From NCBI GenBank assembly GCA_002245135.1, contig NGBS01000871.1, forward strand, positions 372,001 through 436,000: a stretch of DNA of 64,000 nucleotides, read 5' to 3'. Positions within the stretch are counted from its first letter, which is position 1; each line of letters starts with the position of its first letter. Of this stretch, positions 1-12,000 are shown piece by piece. The notes under the pieces were generated by a model. That model was not told where the DNA came from, made no database searches, and worked only from the letters and a program-made list of their open reading frames with translations. Position numbers and translations under genes: made by a program. Source of the DNA: Proteromonas lacertae. Lineage: Eukaryota > Sar > Bigyra > Opalinata > Proteromonadidae.

Positions 1-2
1 GA

Positions 3-3000
3 AGATGCGTAGTTTCAATATTACCAGTATTAAAGCCAATATCAGGAATTATTACAGTGAAGACTGGTGAAGATAAGATATATTTAAGTGAATATTGGAA
101 TATTTATAATTTCAATAAGAATTTGATCAGAATAGAAGTTGGTGATTATATATGGATTGCTGATGATCGATATGAGATTAAAAATATAACAAATAATGAA
201 GTGGAAATATATCCAAGTTTCATTAAAGAAAGTGGTGAATATACAGTATTTAAACAAGTAAAAGGTAAAAAGATATTAATACATTTAAGATCAGTAGTTG
301 GATATGAAAATTTACAGACATTTAATATAAAACCTGATCCAGTAACTCCACTAAAAGGATATGGTATAAAGTTACAATTAATTACTCCATTCTCAATACC
401 AAAATATGAATATCATATTGGAAATAATCTGAATACATATGTATTGACATTAGAAACAAAAGGCGTTAAAGAAAATAGTGAATTGTATTATAAAATAGAT
501 GTTGATGACATTTATAATAATAATAATCCATCAATTTGTATAAAATACGATTGGAAAGATGAAATTATTAAGAATCGATTCCATGAGAAAGGTTATAAAG
601 TGAATATTAAATCTTACACATTTGGTAATGATTATTGTGAACATGTAATTAATTTATATGGAAGATATGAAACACCATTACCAGTATTTATATTCAGTGG
701 ATATTATAAAGATTCTGACTGTAATACAGTAATAGAAAGTAATAAAAATGATGGTGAAGAAACATATTATAAAGGAGAAATATCACATGAAGTAACATCC
801 TCCTCTTATTCATCTTATAATCGTATTTACAATGCATTAAAACCAAATACAGAATATATAATTAGAGTAAGTTGTAGTAATTCAAGAGGATATGGTAATA
901 CAACTGTAATAAAACATAGAACATTAAATCAACCAATTCGACCAGATCCTCCTAGTTCAATTGCTTTAGGAATATACAGAGTGAATAATAAAGTGAGTAT
1001 CAATTATAAACCACCATTGATTAGTCATGGATATCCTATTTATATGTATAGAATAGAGTATGATAGAACTCCAACATTTGAAAATGCTGAAATTATGAAT
1101 ATAACTAGAATACAAGAGATTCAGGAGATTAAAATAACTGAATTGAAACATCCATTTAGTGGAAACTTTACATTGAAATTCTTAGGTGTAGAAAGTGATC
1201 CAATATCAATATTTGCTAGTGAAGATGATGTTAGAATTCAAATTGAAAATATCACTCAAACCTCTAACAAACCTGGTACTCCAATAATGGTGAGATATAT
1301 TGATGGTTATAATACAAAGAGATGGATGATTACATTTTCATGGTTTAAAGGAACAATTCCTAAGTTAGAAATTGATGATAAAAATATTGAAAATGGATAT
1401 GGAGTAATCAATAGAATAAGAAGAGGAAGAAATGATATAATTCCATTAGATTATACAGATGAAACTCAAATATTGAATTTGAATGGTTATACAGGAAAAT
1501 TCTTATTATCATTTGAAGGATATAATACAAACGAATTAGATACTAGTAATTTGAATAAAACAACATTGAAAGATGAATTAGAAAAATTACCAACAATTGA
1601 TTTAGTTACAATAGAAAGTAACAGTAATGATAATGAATATATAATTACATTCCATTATTTAGGACATGAATTAATAATGGGAACAGGATCAATACAATTA
1701 TTAATACCAAAATCAAGTTCAACGTTTGAAGTTATTGAAGAAATTAAAATACAGAAATATATAACTGGAACATTACCATTAGAATTATATACCAAAGAAT
1801 TAGATATAAATGAAAATTACTATTTCAGATTTGCATCTTATAATTATAGGAGTGGTTGGAGTTATTATTCTGACTATTATATGTTAAATGCAATAGAAAA
1901 ACCACCATTACCATTGAATGTATCAGTTTCAAGACTGAATATAAGTGAAATAGAATTGAAGATAGAATTAGAACCAAATTCATTGGTAGTGGATAATAAA
2001 ATGGATGGTTTAACTATAGAATATTATTCAAAGAGAGATGAACCAGAAATTCAAATTGTGTCATTAATTTCAAACGATTTTACAGAGGAAGAAAAAGTGA
2101 ATTACAATGAAATTCAAAGAATCATATCAACCTCAACAAATGGTAGTTTTTATATACAAGTAAATGATGAAATAACAATGCCAATCAATTACAATGCAAC
2201 AGCTGAAGAATTAAAAACAAAGTTAAACAGATTAACATCAGTAGTTGGAGATATAATTGTAACAATACCAAATGATGTATTTAATGATGATGAAAATGAT
2301 TATTACAAGTGGGATATTACATTCAAATCATTACATTATGAAAGAAATATGAAATTACTCAAAGGATTGAATTATTATGGTAATTTATATATAAGAAATA
2401 TTCGTAAAGGACATACTCCAATTAAAGGATATTTTACACTCTGTTTTAATAAAAGTGAAATATTAGAAACATCCATACAATGTACTCAGAATATGGTATA
2501 TAATATCTCCGCTGAAGATATGAAAGAATCATTATTAATGTTAAAAGGAATAGGAAATAATATTACAGTGGAAAGATATAATAATTATAATGGAAATGGA
2601 TTTGATTGGTATATTACTTTTAATGATTTGAATTATGATATAAATATGTTAATTCCAACTGTAGCTCATATTACAGGTCCAAAACCAATGATATATGTTT
2701 CTGAACTTAGAAAATGTGTTGGTAATTCAGAATATATTGTGTTATATAAAGAAGATTTATTAGAATCAGAATCTACATTTAGAAATATGTTTGAATATTC
2801 CAACAATGTTGTTAAAGTGAATATTACTGACTTAGAATATGATGAGTTATATTATTTCATTGTGAATATATTCAATGATATTGTTATAGTGAATAATCCA
2901 TTTGTTCCTGCAATTATACCTTGTGGAAGACCAGATATAGCTAAATCAACAAATCCAACAAAGATTAACAAAGATGTAATGAAATTAGAAATAGAATTAG

Positions 3001-6000
3001 GTGATATGAAAGGATGTGAATTGAGTGAAATAAAGATATACTTTTATGATAATACAAGAACATTAATATCAACAGAAAACTTTACTGAATTTACAATTGA
3101 TGAAAATAATACAATTATGTTATTTGTAGATTTACCTGAAGGAAGTTCATTTGGATATTATCAAAAATATAGTGTACAATTAATCAATGATGCTGGAGAG
3201 AGTGATTTAACTGAAATAGTTGAAGTTTACTGTCCAGATGATCAAAAAGTGTCAAATTTACCTGAAGAGTTTAATGTAATATTTTTATCAGAATCTCAAG
3301 TATTAGTCAATTGGACAACTCCAGTAAATCCAATAGAAGAAAACCGACCATTTATATACAATTATACTATAAATTATACCTCTGAAGAAATAAGTGAAAG
3401 TTTCACATTATCAAATGAAACAAATGAATTAATTATTGGTAAGAGGAATATCTATAATGGAATGGAAACTCCAAAATTGAATAATTTGAAATTAGATTTC
3501 TATGTATGGAATTCTATTGGTTATAATAAAACAAGTTTCAGTGGAAATGATGCAGAGATTGTAGCACCATCAGTACCAACCGATGTAAATTTAACTGTTG
3601 GAAGTTATAACAATTTAACATTGAATTGGAATATTCCATTATATGATGGTGGTTCTTTATTAGATCATTTTGAAGTGAATTATACTAAAGATAATGAAAC
3701 ATTTGAAAGTGTTATTTTACCAATAATTCACGAATCACATTTATTAGAAGTAAAACCATCTCAGAATTGTAGTTATTATGATCAAGAAAGACCAATTATT
3801 CCAGAAGTACAACAATTAAATATTGAACTAACTGAAGAACCAAAGAATCCAATATTTGAATATAGTATATATGTAGATGGTGAAATTACTCCTCAAATAT
3901 CTGAGATTGTAATAGGTGATTTTGATGGTGATAAATATAATCAAAATGAAGTTCAAAGTGTTGCAATTACTGGATTTATTGTTCCTGCTGAAAAGATAAT
4001 AGTTTTCCCTAATGAAGAAATAACAATACAAGTTATACAGAATAATAGAAGAAGAATGTTAGTGGATGGTGTTTATAAGAATGAAGAAAATGATGATGAA
4101 ATATTAAAATCAAAATTAAGTTCAACACAAGCATCAACAGGAAATACTTGTAAATATAATTTCTGTGATAAAAATGAAACTGAAAGTGCAAAAGACTGTA
4201 TTAAACAGATATTAGTTGAGAATATAATAGATGATGATTATGAAAATACAACAGATGTTGCAATCGATATTGATTATTTAGAAGAAGGAAAATGTGAATA
4301 TAAAATTACTTATTCAGGAATAAGAAGTAAAGTACCAAATGTAGAAATAGAGAAAGTGACAAATGGTAGAATGTTACAAACTACTGATAATGATAATATT
4401 TTAGTATCACAAAATCAAGGTAATATTATTACAGGTTCAATATCATTGATATTAGGAGATAAAGAAACTGAATCAATAGATTTAGATGATAAAATGTGTG
4501 AAAAAGTAGAAGAAGCATTTAAAACAATATATGAGAAAAGAGTAAATTGTACAATGGATGAAGAAAAAACATTTGGAAATGGTTATACATTACATATAAC
4601 ATTTGTTAATAGTACACATGAAGTTCCATTATTAAAAAGAGGTGTTAAAAATACACATTTAGAGGGATTATATCCATCCATATCAATCATAAGAGAAAGT
4701 CAAGGAAGTGAAATTTCTGGAAAATTCTCATTAAAACATCCATTAGATTTATGGCCAGAAGTAGAGTTTGAATATAATGATAAAGATTATGTAATAATTG
4801 AAAAATTACAGAAATTATATCATACACCATATGGTATTAAAGCCTTTGATGTGAAGATAGTTAATGATATAAAATCAAGTTCAAAGAAGTGGATAATAAC
4901 ATCATATCCATGTGAATACTGTCAACATATAGGAAGTGAAAATATACCAGTAATAACAAGTAATAATTTAACAACAAATGTAATAAAATCAAATAATGAA
5001 GAAGTGAATGTTTCTATTATTATAACTGATTCAGGAAATAGACCAATCAATGGTTATTATACATTAACATTAGATTTAACAGAATGTTATGGTTGTAGAA
5101 ATCCAATATCAGCAACAACTGATTTAATACCATATAACGCTAGTGAAAGTGAATTGAGAGAAAAGATAGAAGAATTACCCAATATTGAGTCAATAAGAGT
5201 AAAAAGAGAAGTAATAAATGGAGATTATGGATTTTATCGATATTATGTTGAATTAGTAGAAGATTTAGATTTACATTCATTTGGTAGATTGTGTTATATT
5301 AGTGATGAAGATTTAGATGATAATGATGAAGAAGATAGTAAATATTATAAATATATTAATAATACTAATAATAATGAAGATGAAGATTATAATAATAGTT
5401 GTAGTCATGTTTTATATGTAAATACAACGAATCTGTATGGAGGAAAAGAAGTGAGAATGTTGGAAGATAATGAAGATGGTAATGATGATGAAATATTAGT
5501 AAATGTGACATTAATACAAAATGGAAATACAATTGATGGAAATATTACACTGGATTATGGATATGGATGTGAAATATTTATTAAACATCATTATACAAAT
5601 GAAACAGAAGTAATCAATCAATATTTAGATGAAAAATGTAAAATGTTCTTTACAAATGTTACAGTAACAAAAGAGGAGTTTGGATTCTATGGTAATACAA
5701 CTTGGAATATATCAATATATGAGAATTATGTCACTCGTTTACCCAATATCACTAACAACACCTTTGAAGATTCAGTTAGAGTTACTGTTTTATCATTATT
5801 ACATCCTGATTATGATTATACCTATACATTAGCAGAAGAAACTAGTAGTAGTAGTAATAGTGGATTAGATGAAGATTATTACTCTACAATTACTCCTCAT
5901 CCTTATGGTGATAAAACAATAGAAAGTTTAGTAAGATGTGATGTTGATGATGAAAATGATGAATTATATTTCACTGTAAATACAACCGAGTTTAGTACAA

Positions 6001-9000
6001 TAATAGAATATGAAAAAGAATCAAATCTTACTGATGAATTGATTGATGTTTTCCTAAATATTTCAACTGTTAATGATATTAATATAACAATGATTCCTGT
6101 ATATGATGTCCCAGTTCCTTATATTAGAGTGAAAGTGTATAGAGGTTCAAAGAATGTTACATTATTAAATGAAGGTTATGATTTGAAGGAATTATTTAGA
6201 AGTCAAAAGAGATTTATATTAAAACCAATACCAGTAGAAGTAGAAGAAGAAGAAAGTGAAGAAGAAGAAGAAGAAGAAGGAGATAGTAATAGAATATTAG
6301 AAATGAGTGAAACTGAAGATGGAGAATATTATTATTTAGGAAATATAATACAATACAACGGAACAGATATAAGACTAAGTGAAAAGATATATGATATAAT
6401 TGATATTAAAGATAGTTTAAGAATATTTGGTGAAGAATATGAAGTTGTTGATATGAATATATTTACACAGAAATTAACCATACCAATTGATATCAATAAT
6501 GAAGAAGAAAATCAAGAAGAAGATGAAGAAGAAATTATGTTTTTAATTAATAATGAAACTGCAACTAATTGTATATCTATTAGAGCAAATTCGTCTGTAT
6601 ATGAAGAAGAATTTAAACAAATGTTTAAGAATGATAATATCGTAGTTAATATATTGAAAAATGGTAAAGAAATGATAATCAATATATCTTATTATGATGA
6701 AATATTCTATAATTTAGACAATCCAGCAAGTGAATATGATTGGAAAGTAGTTTTATGTAATAAAACAACAACAACAACAACAACAACAGAACCAATAACA
6801 ACAACAGATAGTACAATTACTACTACATCTGGAGGTGATAATGAAGAATTAAATCCATCAAAAGTTTCATTAATTGAAAGATTACTAGTTGAAATGAATG
6901 AAGATGATTATGATGGAATAGAGATAGTAATTGATAATATTGGTGATATAACAAAATACAATACAATTACACTAAACAGAGCATTTAATAATCCATATGG
7001 AGATATGAATAAACCAATTCCAATATATAAAGAAGCACAAATATTTGAATATGATGTTGATTGTGGATGTTTAACTGAAGAAGTAAGAGCAATGCCAAGT
7101 TATGATAATTTAGGAATCTATATCAATTATAACAATTATAATTATAGAATAGATTTTATTAGTATTATAGGAAGAGATGAAGTACCAAAGATTGAGTTTA
7201 TACCTTCCAGTGGATTGAATATTACGTATAATACTGAATATATACCATCAGTTATACCATCAAAGTTTACTCTATATTTGAATAACTCATTTGAATATTA
7301 CAGTTTCAAAATCAGGTCGCATAATGAAGAAGATCTTTACAGTGAATATTCTGAAGTTATTTCTGCAGAAACAACAAGTGTTCCATCACCAGTAACAAAA
7401 TACAACTTAGAAAGAGCAAAGCATATAAATGAAATACAGAAATTAGAGACTTCTACTCAATATATTGAAGAAATTCATGAAATTATAACATCAGCTCCAG
7501 AGATGTATAAAGTTCAATCAATTCATACCTATTCAGATGAATCTTATACAGATGTAGAACTTTCATTTACATTTAATTTCTCAATGTTTGATTGGGAAGA
7601 TAATTATGTGAATATTACAAGTGATAATTATAAAATTTATAAGATAATATTCCCTCTTGATAATGATGATGTTAATAATAATACAGAAAATACTGTATTA
7701 ATAAATAATACATGTATTAATATAAATAACAATACTGAATTAGGTGAAATAATTATTGAATTAGTAGATGAATTAGTAAATGATAAATATGAATTGTTTA
7801 TCAATGAAGTTAAAGGTTCTTATAAAATGATAACTGTAGTTTATGATATAGATGAAGAAGAAAATAGTGGAAATAAAGATATAGAATTATCCATCACAAC
7901 ATCATCAACATGTAATGGATATAAAAATCAACCAATCATATTGAATGGAACAAATAATGAAATTAGAGTCAGTAGTAATGATACAATTTATAAAGATGAT
8001 AGTGTAGAAAATATGATAAAACAATCATTAGAATTACTACCTGGTATAAAGACAGTAAATGTTGAAAAATCATTGGCTGATACAGAAAACGGATATTATT
8101 ATACAATATTATACAGTGAAATAGATAATAATACTCCTGAAATAGGAATTAATATATTAAATGAAGATAATCTTGCAAATGAGAATAGTAAATGTGAAAT
8201 AATTGATGTGATTTTACCCAATATGATTGATGGTTATTTCAGTTTATATTTATTCGATTCTGTTATTGATATTCCATACAATGTTAGTGAAGATGGTTTA
8301 TCATCATTATTAAGACCACTAGTTGAAAAAACACAAATCACTAGGGAAGGACCAGATTCAGTGAATGGATATAAATGGTTGATTACATATATCGATTTTA
8401 ATGATAAATTGTTAAAATTCCCAGAAGTAAGAGTTTCTCAAACTTTAGGTGGATTTAAATCAAAAGTTGAATATAATATATTGTCAAAAGTCAATACAAT
8501 AAGTGGTACATTTAGATTAGGTTTGAATAATCAATATACAAATGATTTACCATTCAATATAACAGCTGAAAGTCTTAAATATGAATTAGAAACTACAGTT
8601 CCAGATATAAAGAATGTTAGTATTAGTAGAGTAGAAAAAGAGCATTTTAACCAAGGTTATATTTGGATGATTACATTTTTAGATATGTATCAATTACCAG
8701 CTGATGTTCCAATGTTACAGATTGTTAATAATTTGAATGGAATTAAATCAATGGTAAGTGTTCAAGAATATATGAAAGGATCAAATCCAACTAATGAATA
8801 TTTATCTGTTTCATTTGAATTACCTGAGAATGAGAATGGTTATAATATTGAAGGTTATTTGATTAAATACTATAGTGTGAATGATGAAAGTAGAGAAATA
8901 TTAGAATACAATTATACAGAAGGTGATTTATTCAATGAAAATCAAATTATTCGATTTGTAAAAAATAATAATAATAATAGAAGATTGATAAAAGAAACAG

Positions 9001-12000
9001 ATTATGATGATGGTGATACAACTACAGAAATATTACAACCGACAACCACTTCAGCAGATACAACAACAACTACTACAAGTAGTGATAATAATAATGAAGA
9101 TGAAGAAGAAGAAGAAGAAAGTATATTTAAACCAAATGAGAAATTTATTATTCGATATGGTAATGAAATAATCGAAAATATTCCAGCAAATGTAAAGACA
9201 AATGAATTGAGAGAAATTTTAGAGAAATTAGAAAATATAAATGTAGTATCAATAACAAAGGATGTAGAAAGAGGAATGAATTACTTATGCACAGCTGAAT
9301 ATGTCAATAATACAAACAAAATATTAGTGAATACTTATATAAAGTTGGAGATAAATGAAATGCTTATTATTGAGAATAAAAGATACAGTGTGGTTAGTTA
9401 TAATAGGAATAATGGTGAAGTTGTATTACATCCATTTGATAGAAGTGTTAATCCATTCCAATTCAGTTTTAATAGTGAAAATAGATTCGTTAATGTTTAT
9501 ACATTTTCACCAGAATCTTATGAATATAAAATATCAATCTTAAGTGGAAAAAGACCATTCCAAAGATTCTATTTCTCCACTAATAATAATAATGATGATT
9601 ATTCAATAGAATATCATTCACTTGGTTGTAATAAATGTTTGTATATACCAACCAAACCTGGAGAAGAGTATGTAGCAGTAATCTTGCCATATAATAAGGT
9701 AGGAATCTCTTTAATAGAAGATTATAGTATAAATACACCTGTTTTATCTGAAGAAATACCCTCTGAAGTTACAAATATGTATATAGAACCAATATCTGAT
9801 TATGAATTTGAAATATTCTGGAATGAACCATATTCGAATGGTGGTAGTGAAATATTGAGATATAGAGTAGAATGGAGTGAATATGATAACTTTACAACTC
9901 AGCCATTAGAATCGCCAATATATATAGATGTAAATAAACAACAAAGTCCTTATCATACATTCATTTCTCACTTACAATATAATAAAAGATATTATATAAG
10001 AATATGTGCTGAAAATAGAGTTCCATTTGAAGTAATTGCCCATGATGACAACCCACCTAATAATCGTAAATGGTCTTATTATAATGAGAATAAAGGATAT
10101 TTACCAACAGAACAAATATCATTACCTTTACCACCATCAAATGTAGAATTAATGGAGTTGAATTTAACATCAGTTCGATTAATAATATCTTCGCCTAAAA
10201 GAAGTGGTAATTATAAATTAAGAGGATTTAATATAAGATATTCATTATCAAGTGATTTTAGTGAATATAAAGTTGAAAGTTTTAATGTTTCGAATGAAGA
10301 TTATTTATTTGATTATTATTATGAAATGCCTTCAAGATTTATATATGATATTCACAATTTACAATCAGGCAGTATAGTGTATGTAGAAGTACAAACAATA
10401 AATGAAGGAGAATATGTGAGTAATTATATCAGAACAACTCCATCTTATGTAATATTAGAAGGACCTTCTGATGGAATAACAAACTTGAAGTTAATACCAA
10501 AAGAAGATGAAATTAATGGAACAAAAACAGATTACAATAAACTAAATATCTATTGGAATCAACCAACATATGATGGTGAAGAAAAATTGTTATATTATGA
10601 AGTAGAATATTGGTTAACAAAATTAGTAACTCCAACAATTCATCGATTAGAATGTAATGTAGATGTGAATAGTGATGATGAACCAATCATATTCAATTTA
10701 GGTGGATCTCCAATCGAATTACCTGTAGATGAAAGTGAATTGAGATATATACTAATGACCTATTATGGATATCATAATGTTAAAGTAAATATGACAATTG
10801 AAGGTGGTAATAAATATATTTATGATATCAGTTACTTGGAAGATACTCAAAATAGAGTTGTAGTTCCATTAATCAGTAGTGATGTTAATATATGTAATAT
10901 AACAATGATAAGAGTTGGTAATAGAGCAAGTGGAGGTAATGAAGTTCAAACAATCGAATTGAATGGTAAGAAAGGTGGATATTTCAGAGTAAAGCATAAT
11001 AATAAATATGGCAATTATGTACATTATAGAGATTGTGAAGAATCAGCCAAAGAATTAGAAGATTCTATTATTTTATTAGATGGATTTATAGTTAAAGTGA
11101 CAGTAGATAAAAATGAATATGACAATGAAATATTGACATGTAAATATTTGATTGATTATATTGGATCATTTGATGATATTGAACCAATAGAAGTGGATTT
11201 ACAATATATGAAGAATATGATAACAAAAGAATATGTTTGTGATGGAACAATTGATCCAATTAAATCACATTGTGATCCAATCAGATCACATATAGCTGAA
11301 AAGCCTTATAAATACAATGTAATAAAGTATTATAACATTGGATATAATGAAATGACAATTGGTAATAATGATTATGATGATGAAGAGAATTATAGTTTAA
11401 TTCCTGGTGAAGAATATTCTGTAAGAATCACTCCAGTTACTTATTTTGGTAAAGGATATTCAAGTGAAGTGAAATCAGTAATATTACCACTAAAGAATCC
11501 ATTACCACCTTCAAATTTCACATCCACTATCATCTATAATGAAATGGATAAATTAATGGTGAAATATACAAAGCCAATATCAGATGGTGGTTCTACAATA
11601 ATGAAATATTCAATACAATGGAGTAAAGATCCAGAATTCACTCATATCGAGCCAAACCGTCAAGTATTAATTGGTAATGAGATAGTTGATGCTGATAATA
11701 TAATATGTAGTGGTTTTTATCAATATGATATTTGGGAGATAATAATGCCTTATAATCTCAATGAAAATATCACTGGTAGATGGATGTTAAGAGTATTAAA
11801 AGATGATGTAGTAGTTGGTAGAACAGGAAATATGATGTATAATTTAACTGGAAAAATTGAAGATGAAGATGATGAAAGAAATATATATAACAAAGATATA
11901 GGAAGTGGTTCATTGGAATATTATTTAAGAGAATTGAATATAGATATAAATATAACCAGATACGATTATGACAATGAAACTATTTATATGGTTACTTTCT